From JAHRVQ01 sp963976815 (lineage in GTDB: Bacteria; Pseudomonadota; Gammaproteobacteria; Pseudomonadales; Azotimanducaceae), in NCBI GenBank assembly GCA_963976815.1, contig CAXBLU010000011.1, forward strand, positions 83,576 to 147,575: a stretch of 64,000 nucleotides of DNA. Direction: 5' to 3'. The translations under genes were made by a program, and so were the position numbers. The first letter of the stretch is position 1, and every line of letters starts with the position of its first letter. Shown here piece by piece: positions 18,639 to 28,578 of the stretch. Below the pieces are notes generated by a model. That model was not told where the DNA came from. It worked only from the letters and a program-made list of their open reading frames with translations, and searched no databases.

Positions 18639-21032
18639 ATGCGCCCTGCCTTTTTTCTGACAACGTTTATGGCGACTTTTACGACCCTGTTGCTAACAGT
18701 GTCGCTATTCACTGTTTCCTTCGCCTACGCGGCTCCAGCGAAGCAGTCAAAGGTTACATATAAGGTCAAAGGTCTGGAGGGAGACGCTGAGATCCTGATC
18801 GACAAATGGGGCGTTCCTCACATTTACGCCCAGCATCACTACGATGCGTTTTTTGTCCAGGGCTTTAATGCCGCCAGAGACCGGCTCTGGCAAATTGATC
18901 TGTGGCGCCGACGAGGATTAGGACAACTGTCAGAGGTCCTGGGTTCTAACTTTGTCGAACAGGACAAGGCAGCCCGTTTGTTCCTATATCGTCGCAGTAT
19001 GTTCCGAGAATGGTTAGCCTATGGTTCTGATGCAAAACAAATAGCGACTTCCTTTACGGCTGGTATTAACGCCTATGTGAAGCTAGTCGAAGCCGGCGGT
19101 GCCCCTTTACCACCGGAATTTAAGTTACTGGACTACAAACCGGCTCAATGGTCAGCAGAAGATGTTGTCCGAATCCGCAGCAATGGATTATGGAGAAACG
19201 TCATCAACGAAGTGCATCGCGCCAATGTCATTTGTAAACATGGCGTTAAAACCGATGCGCTCCGGCGCAAATTGGAACCAGAATTTGAACTTACGATTCC
19301 AAAGGGGTTAGACCCATGCGATGTACCCTATGAAGCCGTCAAACTATACGCCCTGGCCCAGGCACCGGTAGATTTTACCCGGGTCAACCACCTTGCTGGC
19401 GTAAAACGCCCTGATTTTGCCAAGGCTCTTGCTATGTTAGATGACAATGTCATTGATGCAGGTAGTAATAACTGGGCAGTCGCACCTCATAAGACTAATA
19501 CTGGCCGCCCTATTCTTGCTAACGACCCGCATAGGGGGCACGCAGTCCCCTCTCTACGTTATATCGCCCATCTCGTTGCACCAGGACTTAATGTTATAGG
19601 TGCCGGTGAACCCGCACTGCCTGGGATTTCTATTGGGCATAATGAAAAAATTGCTTTTGGCTTAACAATCTTCTCAATCGACCAGGAAGATCTAGTGGTC
19701 TACGAAACTAAAGATGATCAATATCGCTACAGGGACCAATGGCAGCCGATGACAATCATTAAAGAGCAAATATCGGTCCGTAATGAACCGCCTGTTGAAC
19801 AGGAGCTGAAGTTTACCCGGGATGGACCTGTGATCTACTCCGACGAAAAATCCAATCGAGCCTTTGCCGTACGTGCTGCCTGGCTTGAAGCGGGCATGGC
19901 CCCCTACTTTGGTTCCGTTGAATACATGCGAGCTAATAATTGGCACGAATTTCTTGGCGCATTAAATCGTTGGGGTGCACCCTCGGAAAATCAGGTATAT
20001 GCGGATATTGACGGTAACATTGGCTACAAGCCCGCTGGCTTAACGCCCATACGAAAAAACTATGATGGCTTGCTACCTATCCCAGGAAATGGCGACTACG
20101 AATGGCACGGATTTTACGACATGGACCAACTCCCGGTTCAGTACAATCCACCGGAGGGCTTCGTTGCAACAGCAAATGCCATGAGCTTACCAAAAGGATA
20201 CCCGTATAAAGAACGTATCATTGGCTTCGAGTGGGCAGACCCCTGGCGTATTCAAAGAATCAAAGAAGTATTGAGCGCCGACAAAAAGCATAGTTTTACA
20301 ACCTCCGTCGACTTACAGCGAGATTATTTATCCATTCCTGCTCGACGAATTCTCAGTCAGCTCAATATCGCCGAACTACCGGAGCTTGCCCAACAATTTT
20401 TCAAAGGGTGGGATTATCGATTAGAAAGAGATTCCGCTGCAGCGGCGCTGTTTGAGGTGTGGCACAACGTATATCTGATGCCCACACTGTTTAGTGAAGT
20501 ATCCGGCTTGAGAGACCATTCCGACATCGGCAGCGTTGACAAACAAGTATTGATTGACTACTTCGACAGGATGCCAGACGACGAACGCCAAAGACTCGCC
20601 TCTGCGACGTTGAGATCGACAATCATTGAATTGTCCGAACTGTTAGATGGGAATCCTGACCAATGGCGTTGGGGTGACCTTCACAAAATGAAATTTGTCC
20701 ATCCACTGCATGACTATGCGAATGACACCCTTAAAAAACAAATGACGCTAGAACCGATGCCCCGCGGCGGCAGTGCTGACACAGCAAATTCTACCCGTTA
20801 CCGACAGGATTACTCAGTCGCAAGCGGTGCATCCTGGAGAATGGTGGTCGATGTGGGCAACTGGGATAGTGCCGTTATGACCAATGCGCCAGGACAATCC
20901 GGCGACCCAACAAGTAAACATTATGATGACATGTTGGAAGTCTGGGCAGATGAAGGGCAAATGCCACTGTTGTATTCCAGAAAAAAGATTCTGGCTAATA
21001 CAGAGCAGATAATAGTTCTTAAAGCAGAGTAG
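18639..21032 (+). CDS. Penicillin acylase-family Ntn-hydrolase (secreted)
   Basis: 797 residues from the ATG at 18639. A longer reading overlaps the thiolase and lacks a signal peptide. A signal peptide (about 1-33, ending SFAYAA) directs export. Family features: EILIDKWGVPHIYAQ, FNAARDRLWQID, then the processing site DAG-SNNWAV, where the N-terminal nucleophile would be Ser276, and later GNIGYKPAGL. The enzyme is expected to be cut into alpha and beta chains in the periplasm. Relatives cleave acyl-homoserine lactones, beta-lactams or other N-acyl compounds, and the substrate here is unknown. Confidence 0.88.
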   Translation: MRPAFFLTTFMATFTTLLLTVSLFTVSFAYAAPAKQSKVTYKVKGLEGDAEILIDKWGVPHIYAQHHYDAFFVQGFNAARDRLWQIDLWRRRGLGQLSEVLGSNFVEQDKAARLFLYRRSMFREWLAYGSDAKQIATSFTAGINAYVKLVEAGGAPLPPEFKLLDYKPAQWSAEDVVRIRSNGLWRNVINEVHRANVICKHGVKTDALRRKLEPEFELTIPKGLDPCDVPYEAVKLYALAQAPVDFTRVNHLAGVKRPDFAKALAMLDDNVIDAGSNNWAVAPHKTNTGRPILANDPHRGHAVPSLRYIAHLVAPGLNVIGAGEPALPGISIGHNEKIAFGLTIFSIDQEDLVVYETKDDQYRYRDQWQPMTIIKEQISVRNEPPVEQELKFTRDGPVIYSDEKSNRAFAVRAAWLEAGMAPYFGSVEYMRANNWHEFLGALNRWGAPSENQVYADIDGNIGYKPAGLTPIRKNYDGLLPIPGNGDYEWHGFYDMDQLPVQYNPPEGFVATANAMSLPKGYPYKERIIGFEWADPWRIQRIKEVLSADKKHSFTTSVDLQRDYLSIPARRILSQLNIAELPELAQQFFKGWDYRLERDSAAAALFEVWHNVYLMPTLFSEVSGLRDHSDIGSVDKQVLIDYFDRMPDDERQRLASATLRSTIIELSELLDGNPDQWRWGDLHKMKFVHPLHDYANDTLKKQMTLEPMPRGGSADTANSTRYRQDYSVASGASWRMVVDVGNWDSAVMTNAPGQSGDPTSKHYDDMLEVWADEGQMPLLYSRKKILANTEQIIVLKAE

Positions 21033-21042
21033 ATAAAATCTA

Positions 21043-22104
21043 ATGGACTTTGCTGAATTATTTTGCACCGACACACCATTGTTGGATGTCCGCGCTCCGG
21101 TAGAATTTGCTAAAGGCGCATTCCCGAATGCGATTAATCTACCCATTTTGGATGATGAACAACGCCATCTTGTGGGTGTTTGTTACAAAGAAAAAGGGCC
21201 AAAGGCTGCAGAGGCTCTAGGTTATGAACTGGTCGGTCCCATCAAATCTGAACGAATTGCTGGCTGGCAACAATTTATAGCTGAACACCCCCGCGCCCTG
21301 CTCTACTGTTTTCGCGGCGGCCAGCGCTCCCAAATTACAGAACAATGGCTCGCTGAGGCAGGTACAAATATCCCGCGAATTCCTGGCGGCTATAAAGCAC
21401 TCCGTCAGTTTTTATTAGCAAAATTCGAGGACCTACCACCCTGTACCATCATTTCTGGTAAGACCGGAGTAGGCAAAACCGACCTCTTGAACAGATTCGA
21501 CAACGCTGTTGATCTTGAGGGGCTTGCGAACCACAGGGGTTCAGCATTTGGCAGGACTCGTACAGAACAGCCCGCTCAAATAGACTTCGAAAACAACCTC
21601 GCCATTAAGCTGCTAAAGCAACCCGGCTCAATCGTTTTGGAAGATGAGAGTAGACTTATTGGCCGAATATCACTGCCTATAACGCTTCAAGCCGAAATGA
21701 AACGCGCCCCAATACTATTGTTGAAAGATACCGTTAAAAATAGAGTCCAACGTATTCTGAATGAATACGTGATCAATCAATTGGCTGAAATGCCTCAAGC
21801 AGACGGTCTATCAAGACTCGAGAGTGAATTTATGTCGGCTATCTCCGCCATCCAAAAGCGGCTGGGTGGAGATCGATATCAGCAGGTTAAAGGCTTGATG
21901 AAGGATGCTTTTGCAGCCCATCGGACGGGAGATGCAGCGGCACATTCTGAATGGATCGAAGAATTGCTCGTCAACTACTATGACCCTATGTACGAGTACC
22001 AATTAGAGAAAAAACAGGGCCGGATCAAACAAATCGTTGACTGGCAAAATCTGCCGGAACAATCAATCTTGGATTTCGGGTCTAAAGGACGCGAGGTTTT
22101 GTAA
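21043..22104 (+). CDS. mnmH: tRNA 2-selenouridine synthase (SelU/MnmH)
   Basis: 353 residues. An N-terminal rhodanese domain with the catalytic Cys89 in LLYCFRGGQRS is followed by a P-loop domain (SGKTGVGKT at about 138-146) and family motifs (LEGLANHRGSAFG, VLEDESRLIG). It uses selenophosphate to convert 2-thiouridine at the wobble position of Lys, Glu and Gln tRNAs to 2-selenouridine. It is a marker of selenium use and supports reading the two TGA-containing genes as selenoproteins. It follows the acylase gene by 10 bases, and its 3' end overlaps the convergent GGDEF/EAL gene by 42 bases. Confidence 0.93.
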   Translation: MDFAELFCTDTPLLDVRAPVEFAKGAFPNAINLPILDDEQRHLVGVCYKEKGPKAAEALGYELVGPIKSERIAGWQQFIAEHPRALLYCFRGGQRSQITEQWLAEAGTNIPRIPGGYKALRQFLLAKFEDLPPCTIISGKTGVGKTDLLNRFDNAVDLEGLANHRGSAFGRTRTEQPAQIDFENNLAIKLLKQPGSIVLEDESRLIGRISLPITLQAEMKRAPILLLKDTVKNRVQRILNEYVINQLAEMPQADGLSRLESEFMSAISAIQKRLGGDRYQQVKGLMKDAFAAHRTGDAAAHSEWIEELLVNYYDPMYEYQLEKKQGRIKQIVDWQNLPEQSILDFGSKGREVL

Positions 22105-24123
22105 GGCTTCATACAACGCCGGAGCGGGTCCACCGAATTGTATTTCCACTTCCTGGGTTGATAGCGGCTTGCTAAACATATACCCCTGAATCAAATCGCA
22201 GTGGGTACCTTCAAAGAAACTGAGTTGCTCAACCGTTTCAATTCCTTCAGCGACATTAAACAACCCCAGCTTCGAGGACATCACCAAAATCGCCTGAATA
22301 ATAGATTCGGTCGACTCGTTTTGACCAATATCAATCACAAAACTCCGATCTATCTTGATGCAATCAATTGGCAGCTTCTTCAGATAACTTAACGAAGAAT
22401 AGCCAGTGCCGAAGTCATCAATAGAAACCTTAACCCCAAGATCATGGATCTTGTTAAGTATTTCAATCGACTGTTCAGGGTCTTCCATGACAGAGGATTC
22501 TGTTATTTCCACTTCAAGCTTTTCAACATCTAAACGTGTCTCGGCAAGAATGGTTGCGACCCGGCCGGCAAAATTACTATCCGTAAGCTGCCGAGTTGAG
22601 ACATTCACCGCAACACTACAATCCTGTAGCTGCGGATACTCCGCTTGCCACTGAGCCATTTGACGACAGGCCTGACGCAACACCCAGTCGCCGATTTGAC
22701 TGATTAAGCCACACTCTTCAGCAACTGGAATATAAACCTGGGGAGAAATATTTTTCCATTCAGGGTGGTCCCAGCGAAGTAAAGCCTCAAAGCCGGTCAC
22801 CTTCTCCCGAGAGATCGAAACCTTAGGCTGATAAACCAATACAAACTCATCGTTTTCCAGAGCACGAAGTAAGCCCTGTTCGATCTTAGCCCGTTGTTCC
22901 GCAACCTCCTGAAGCTTGGCCTGGTAAAAACGATAGCTGTTACTACCGTCTTCTTTTTTCGCTTCAAACATCGCCGTGTTAGCAGCTTGTATCAATCCAT
23001 TCACCGTCTCATCTGCTTCTGGATACACCGCAATGCCTATACTGGGGGCAACGTAGTAATCCCGGCCTTCAATCACAAAGGGGTTCGACAGGACACTTAG
23101 AATTCTCTGTGCAATCCGACTAACGGTTTCGGGATGTTCCAGATCCTCAATGACAATCGCAAGTTCATCTCCACCCCACCGGGCAAGCATGTCCTGGTCC
23201 TGTAAAAGTGACTTAATCCGGCTCGCCGCATTCTTGATCAACTCGTCACCCAACTGGGCTTTAGTGTCATCGGACACCCGATTAAAAGGATTGAGATCAA
23301 GTAACATCAATGCAACCAGCCGGGAACTGCGTTTACTTCGCCCGGTTGCATGGTGCATAAATTCAAAGAGCAAACCTCGATTAGCCAGACCGGTCATGGG
23401 GTCATAGTTGGCGAGTTGCATAAAACGCTTGTCCGCCGCTCTCTGGGAGGACACATCTACTAAATTCAGTTGATATCGTTCGGTGGCCACGGGCCTGATT
23501 CCGACCATGAGAAATATTTTGCTGCCATCGGCAAGTCGACCTTCAAGTTCCATTTTATCGGTAGCGTTGACCGCCGCCCGTTTCACCAACATTGCAAGCA
23601 GGTCATCCTCCTCACAGCGCAGGACATCCAGTAAACTCTGACCGGTCAGTTGTGCACGACGCTGCTTCAGTATTGTGCTCGCGCTATCGGTAAAACTCAG
23701 TATTCGAAGTTGGCTGTCGGTCCATACCACAGCTTCCTCGAGACTGTTCTTCAGGGATTCCATCTGGGTTGCAAAATGATGCTGAAGGTTCAGCAAACTC
23801 GACACATTGCCCTGACTAATACTGGTGACCAGGGCAACCATATCCGCCATAAATGGCACATTGGACTCAACGGGAAAAACAATAGTATTGGCCGGTGCAA
23901 AAACCTGAGTGAAGGACGTGTCTATTAGAATGCCATGATCAAACTGACTGTTATTCATCAGCTCAAGATTGTCAGCGACCAAAATGGCAGGTCGTTCACC
24001 TTCTACCCGTGGTGAGGCAAAGGGCATCGAGGCTACCGCATCTTGCAGGGCTGGGTCCGACAGGTCATAGTGAACTGTGAAGCCATGTGGCAATGATATC
24101 GCTGCAGACAAGGTAGTACCCAA
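22063..24123 (-). CDS. PAS-GGDEF-EAL cyclic-di-GMP protein
   Basis: 686 residues. An N-terminal region of about 130 residues of unknown fold is followed by a PAS-like domain (about 135-230), GGDEF (about 235-400) and EAL (about 415-670). The cyclase motif reads GGDEL instead of GGDEF and there is no RxxD inhibitory site nearby, so the cyclase is probably weak or regulatory. The EAL domain keeps EALLRW, EITESS, IDDFGTGYSS, IKIDRSF, AEGIET and IQGY, so phosphodiesterase activity is likely. Its 3' end overlaps mnmH by 42 bases, tail to tail. Confidence 0.9.
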   Translation of the reverse strand: MGTTLSAAISLPHGFTVHYDLSDPALQDAVASMPFASPRVEGERPAILVADNLELMNNSQFDHGILIDTSFTQVFAPANTIVFPVESNVPFMADMVALVTSISQGNVSSLLNLQHHFATQMESLKNSLEEAVVWTDSQLRILSFTDSASTILKQRRAQLTGQSLLDVLRCEEDDLLAMLVKRAAVNATDKMELEGRLADGSKIFLMVGIRPVATERYQLNLVDVSSQRAADKRFMQLANYDPMTGLANRGLLFEFMHHATGRSKRSSRLVALMLLDLNPFNRVSDDTKAQLGDELIKNAASRIKSLLQDQDMLARWGGDELAIVIEDLEHPETVSRIAQRILSVLSNPFVIEGRDYYVAPSIGIAVYPEADETVNGLIQAANTAMFEAKKEDGSNSYRFYQAKLQEVAEQRAKIEQGLLRALENDEFVLVYQPKVSISREKVTGFEALLRWDHPEWKNISPQVYIPVAEECGLISQIGDWVLRQACRQMAQWQAEYPQLQDCSVAVNVSTRQLTDSNFAGRVATILAETRLDVEKLEVEITESSVMEDPEQSIEILNKIHDLGVKVSIDDFGTGYSSLSYLKKLPIDCIKIDRSFVIDIGQNESTESIIQAILVMSSKLGLFNVAEGIETVEQLSFFEGTHCDLIQGYMFSKPLSTQEVEIQFGGPAPALYEALQNLASFRPEIQD

Positions 24124-24257
24124 ATAGAGATTTCTATTTCAGTGTAGATCAGGATTTAAAACCCGATTGATGATTTGTATCTTTTTGATCAATGCAGAAG
24201 AAAGACTGACGAGCGGTAGTTAACTGGCTGAAAAATAACTAATTTAAGATGTGAACT

Positions 24258-24671
24258 GTGACAGAAGAAAACGACAAAACACCCATTCCCGCGCCAGATC
24301 GTTGGCAGCTTATCCGTGACGTGGTGGGATTCCAGTTTAAGCTCGCGCTGGATGGTCTCCGCGATCTGGTGCTTTCCCCCTTATCAATACTAGCGGGGGT
24401 GATCGGGCTGATCATATCGCCAGACAATCCTGGTAAGTACTTTAATCGGCTCTTAGAGTTCGGTCGGCGCACCGATGTCTGGATCAATCTTTTTGGTGCC
24501 TCGGAGCACTATGATCCAGACAACGAGACCCCCTCCTCCGATGCTTACATTAAACAGCTCGAAGCGATGCTTGTTGCGGAATATCAACGAGGTGGCGTAG
24601 TTAAAAACCTTAAGGACCGTACCGACAACCTGATGAACCAGCTAGGTAAGGAGCCCGATCAGGACGTCTGA
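24258..24671 (+). CDS. Conserved-looking small protein of unknown function
   Basis: 137 residues from a GTG. I do not recognise the family. It has one amphipathic to hydrophobic segment (about residues 36-56, LSPLSILAGVIGLIISPDN) that may insert into the membrane, then a polar, acidic half with DNETPSSDAYIKQLEAML and an ending rich in charged residues. Its 3' end overlaps the convergent antiporter gene by 13 bases. The predicted helix and the conserved-looking RDVVGFQFKLALDGLRDL face suggest a membrane-associated accessory protein. The start is uncertain. Confidence 0.6.
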   Translation: MTEENDKTPIPAPDRWQLIRDVVGFQFKLALDGLRDLVLSPLSILAGVIGLIISPDNPGKYFNRLLEFGRRTDVWINLFGASEHYDPDNETPSSDAYIKQLEAMLVAEYQRGGVVKNLKDRTDNLMNQLGKEPDQDV

Positions 24672-27157
24672 CCGAGCTTGGTATTGGATTGTTGTCTCTG
24701 GGCATCTACCTTTTCCACACCCGCGCGGATTTCTGGATAGTCCGCGCAGATCTTGTCTAACTCGGAGCGCTTCAGTTCGTACATGGAGCAAGGTGTTGCA
24801 GCCTTTGCCGTCGCATTCCTTGGCGTATCATGGAGCAACGCAGATTCGCCGAAGAAGTCTCCCGCATACAGAGTCGCGACATTCCGCGTTTCACCATTGT
24901 CCGTCACTGAAACGTTTGCAATTCCCCGGGCAATCAAAAACATTGAATCACCTATTTGCCCCTGACGAATAATGTCAGTACCTCTCGGCACCGTCGTAGA
25001 ACGCAGGTGCGCAGCAATCACTCCATACTGTTCGGGTGCAATCTCAGAAAATAGCGGTACCTTCGCCAACAGTTCATCAATCTCAATTTCGAAACAAGCG
25101 GACATATTGTCTTGAGCAAGGGTACGCAGGCGTTCAGCCTGATCCTTGAGGATTGAGCTGGCGATCCCTGATTGGATAATGCCCAGCTCTTTGGCATGTT
25201 CAACCGCGTCATGTTCAGCGATCAACATCAGGCGCTGTCCGAGTTGTTCCTGCATGGTTTCGACAAATTCTGGATACTGCTCCGCAACTTCGTCAATCTG
25301 GGACTTAACCTGACCCGCAATGTCTTCATAGATCGAATTCAACCGTTCGACACTATTAGCATCAATTTCTGAACCCGCTAACTTGGTCAGTTGGGTGAGC
25401 ACGCTCTGGCAACCACGATAGCGTCCCCAGGCAACCCCATAGTCACGCACAATCCACTGGGTACGAACTGACTCCAAAGTACGTCGCATACCGGGAATAA
25501 ATACCATGATTGCCATCAAGACCAGACTGAACCGCTTGCCAAGTGACGTCTCCATCTCGGAGTTTGGTAAACCATCACTATGCCGAACGCTGTCCATCTG
25601 AACATCGATGGTGTGGTTTAACTCCCGATAGGCCCATTCGTTGATCAATCCCTGGGCAAACAACTCACGGTAGCGGGCCTTTTCACGCACCATACAGCGC
25701 AGAGCCAGGATACGAAGCATCTCATCGGTGTCCATGCTGCCGTGGATACCCGATATCTCGGCATCCAGGGCTTCAATTTGGCGATCACCTTTTTCTTTAA
25801 TGTTGTCCGCAATCCGCTGGGAGAATAGTCCGCTGTTGGCCAACCGATCCATTCGCGAAAGCCCTTCTGCCCGGGCATCCCGATCGCCCTCAAGCTTGGT
25901 GAGTTGATCGGATAAGCTCAGCTCGTCTAGCTTGAGTTTTTTAACAAGAAACTCGATGGACAATCCTTGAATGACCAGCGTGAACACCACGGCGCCCATC
26001 ACAACAGCAATAAGTTCGTCTTTGTACTCAAAAGCGGGCAGCGACAATGCAATAGCGAGGGCAATAGCCCCCCGTAATCCACCCCAATACATGACCATGC
26101 GATAGGGCATCTCAATCGCTTCGGCACCTCGAAACTTGCCGATTAGCGGCACCACGCCAAACACAACCACAGCTCTGGAAATCAGCATGCCCACAAACAC
26201 CAACAGAATTAGATCAATCGATGCCCAGAGCGCAACAAGGTCAATTTGCATCCCAACCATCAAAAAGATCAGTACGTTGGCGAGATAAGCCAGGTACTCC
26301 CAAAAATGCTCCATAAACTCTTCGGTTGAGGGGGAAATTTTTGTTTTGCCCCATGACCCCATCATGATGCCGGCGGCGACAACCGCCATAATGCCGCTGA
26401 CATGAAATACGTGTTCGGCAATGATGAATGAAAAATATGCCAGGATTGTCGATAGGGTAATTTCAATCGCCGCATCGGATTCGATAGAACCCAGCATTTG
26501 ACCCACCGCCAGAGCCAGTAACCAGCCAACAAAAGCGCCACCGAGAAACACCACCAGAAACTCACCGAGGCCAGAGACCACCACGTCCCCTGAAAAACTT
26601 CCCGCCGTGAGAATTCCAATCAATAGGGTTGCCAGTACCAGGGAAGTCGCGTCATTAAACAAACTCTCACCTTCCACGAGGACCGTTAGTCGCTCCGGCA
26701 CACCCAGCTGTTTAAATATTGAGATCACGGCCACGGGGTCCGTCGCACTTAATATTGCGCCGAGGAGCAAGGCAACCATCAACTCAAAGGGAGAAAAGGC
26801 ATACATGATGGCGCCGATAATTGCCGTTGATAATAAGAGGCCGGGAACCGCAAGGGTGAGAATCGGCAGGATGTTCCGCATGACATGCCGGGCATTTAAA
26901 TTAAATGCAGATTCAAATATAAGGGTCGGGATAAATACGAACAGCACCAGATCCGGTGAAAGTGCAAAGGTGCTTAATGAACCAAAACCAGGTACATATT
27001 CGGCAGCGTAGGAGACGCCGATTCCCACAAACACCAGGCCAATCGTCAACGGTAATTTGTCGATTCGCTTACTTAGCATGGTTGTCACGGCCGCCACCAG
27101 CATTAGCAGGGTAACGCCCGTCACCAGCTCGGCAATGTGAATTCCTTCATGTTCCAC
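24659..27157 (-). CDS. CPA1 Na+/H+ antiporter with C-terminal cyclic-nucleotide-binding domain (SOS1-like)
   Basis: 832 residues. Residues about 1-410 form a 12-13 TM CPA1 exchanger with ILSATDPVAVISIFKQLGVP and EGESLFNDATS (ion-binding Asp). The middle (about 420-690) is a long cytoplasmic helical region. The end (about 700-815) is a cyclic-nucleotide-binding domain with QGQIGDSMFLIARG and GDFFGESALLHDTPRNATA, including the RNA/T phosphate cassette. The order matches plant SOS1 and its bacterial homologues. It should expel Na+ in exchange for H+, under ligand control. It has its own promoter region facing the gene at 27262. Confidence 0.9.
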   Translation of the reverse strand: MEHEGIHIAELVTGVTLLMLVAAVTTMLSKRIDKLPLTIGLVFVGIGVSYAAEYVPGFGSLSTFALSPDLVLFVFIPTLIFESAFNLNARHVMRNILPILTLAVPGLLLSTAIIGAIMYAFSPFELMVALLLGAILSATDPVAVISIFKQLGVPERLTVLVEGESLFNDATSLVLATLLIGILTAGSFSGDVVVSGLGEFLVVFLGGAFVGWLLALAVGQMLGSIESDAAIEITLSTILAYFSFIIAEHVFHVSGIMAVVAAGIMMGSWGKTKISPSTEEFMEHFWEYLAYLANVLIFLMVGMQIDLVALWASIDLILLVFVGMLISRAVVVFGVVPLIGKFRGAEAIEMPYRMVMYWGGLRGAIALAIALSLPAFEYKDELIAVVMGAVVFTLVIQGLSIEFLVKKLKLDELSLSDQLTKLEGDRDARAEGLSRMDRLANSGLFSQRIADNIKEKGDRQIEALDAEISGIHGSMDTDEMLRILALRCMVREKARYRELFAQGLINEWAYRELNHTIDVQMDSVRHSDGLPNSEMETSLGKRFSLVLMAIMVFIPGMRRTLESVRTQWIVRDYGVAWGRYRGCQSVLTQLTKLAGSEIDANSVERLNSIYEDIAGQVKSQIDEVAEQYPEFVETMQEQLGQRLMLIAEHDAVEHAKELGIIQSGIASSILKDQAERLRTLAQDNMSACFEIEIDELLAKVPLFSEIAPEQYGVIAAHLRSTTVPRGTDIIRQGQIGDSMFLIARGIANVSVTDNGETRNVATLYAGDFFGESALLHDTPRNATAKAATPCSMYELKRSELDKICADYPEIRAGVEKVDAQRQQSNTKLGQTS

Positions 27158-27261
27158 AGCGATACCCCTTTTATTTTTGGTTATGTGATTGATCGCCTGT
27201 GAGCAGCCTAACTCACAGGGAAGACTATACTCAATTTAGGTCCTGATCTGTAAACAAAACT

Positions 27262-28524
27262 ATGACCATGATTATTGTCTTGCGAAACCTTGTAAGGCTA
27301 CGGTTTACCTGGGTTCTAGCTATCTCACTAGGCTGCGGATGGTCCCTGCCCGTGTATAGTGCCGAGTGGCAGGAACTTAAAGACGGCAAAACAAGAATTA
27401 TCGAGCCGGAAATCGAAACGGATCTTGCCCCTGATACTCATATACCGCTTCCAGTTGGCCACTACAACCCAGGAGAAGGGCAAATAGACAGTGCCTTTGG
27501 TTTTGCCTTTGGGGAGCCCATCGCGCCGAGCGCAATTCAACAGGAACTGGGTTGGCACGAATTAGACGCCCTGCCCGGCCGATTAAAATACAAAGGACTT
27601 GTCCAACCGCTGACCATCCGTGAAGTGAAGCTCAACCCGCCGGTGCAGCCGCCTCAATTAGCAAGGCAGGGAGTCACTTATCAGGCCAGGCTGGATTTTG
27701 ACAATGTCCCCCTCATCATTGAAACCAGCGCTTTTGATGATGCCGATAGTGTTATTGAGGTCATTAAGAGGAAATATGGTGAACCCGACGAGATAGATGG
27801 CGATCATTTGGTTTACCGCCGCGAACAGCGGTCCCTGCACATTTTTCAAAAAGGCAAAAGCAACAGCGCCTTTTTAAGGTACGAGGATGACGATGTTGCC
27901 ACGGCTTACATTACCGAACGTAACCGAAGTCTTAAGCGCAAATTCCGCGAGATGCAGAGCGATCGACTTTCCCCCGCGGAAGAAACAGTTGTGTCATTGG
28001 CTCGACAACTCATCATTTTCCGCCAGGACAGTGGGTACGCCTTTGGACTCCCCTTTGGTAGAAGAGTCAGTTTTCGCGCCGAACCGGACGAGTTTGTACC
28101 CTTTAGCGCACCGCAGCCACTCCCAGAATTTAGCAAGGGAGAATACAAGATTATGGTCAGTCCGGATTTAATGCCCATTGCGGTTCGTTACGAACTTGCC
28201 GGGACGGATCAAGAGCTTGACGAAATTAAGCAGGAATTGGAACTTGCGATGGAACTGGCATTTGCGGGTTTTCTAAAGCAAACCCCCACCCACACTGTGC
28301 TGTCCTTCAACCAACATGCTTACTCCCTGCTCATACGCAATGGCAAGTTCCAGTTCACGGTACATGATCGCCAGGAGAATAATGCCCGGAATGATAGAGT
28401 AAAACTGGCTAAACAAGATGCTGCCGCCGCCAAGAAGGAACTCGAACGACTGGCAGAACTAGAGCGACAACGCCAGGCAATTGCAGCCAGACAAAAACAA
28501 ATTGCTGAAGAGCGCGCGTTCTAG
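27262..28524 (+). CDS. Secreted protein of unknown function
   Basis: 420 residues with a signal peptide (about 1-32, ending LPVYSA). The mature part has two weakly similar halves: FGFAFGEPIAPSAI at about 74-87 and YAFGLPFGRRVSF at about 254-266 both open beta-rich segments. The last 60 residues are a charged coiled coil rich in Ala, Glu, Arg and Gln. I do not recognise the family. It stands alone between the divergent antiporter and the convergent acyl-CoA dehydrogenase, and a periplasmic role is likely. Confidence 0.65.
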   Translation: MTMIIVLRNLVRLRFTWVLAISLGCGWSLPVYSAEWQELKDGKTRIIEPEIETDLAPDTHIPLPVGHYNPGEGQIDSAFGFAFGEPIAPSAIQQELGWHELDALPGRLKYKGLVQPLTIREVKLNPPVQPPQLARQGVTYQARLDFDNVPLIIETSAFDDADSVIEVIKRKYGEPDEIDGDHLVYRREQRSLHIFQKGKSNSAFLRYEDDDVATAYITERNRSLKRKFREMQSDRLSPAEETVVSLARQLIIFRQDSGYAFGLPFGRRVSFRAEPDEFVPFSAPQPLPEFSKGEYKIMVSPDLMPIAVRYELAGTDQELDEIKQELELAMELAFAGFLKQTPTHTVLSFNQHAYSLLIRNGKFQFTVHDRQENNARNDRVKLAKQDAAAAKKELERLAELERQRQAIAARQKQIAEERAF

Positions 28525-28539
28525 GGCTTCTTGATCAAA

Positions 28540-28578
28540 AGCTTAGAGTAACAGCTTAGATTAACAGCTTTGACTAGT
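28540..28578. repeat. 13-bp tandem repeat (three units)
   Basis: Units at 28540-28552, 28553-28565 and 28566-28578 share the start agctt(t/a)ga. Units 1 and 2 differ at one base. They lie between the 3' ends of two convergent genes and reach the stop codon of the acyl-CoA dehydrogenase. Confidence 0.6.
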
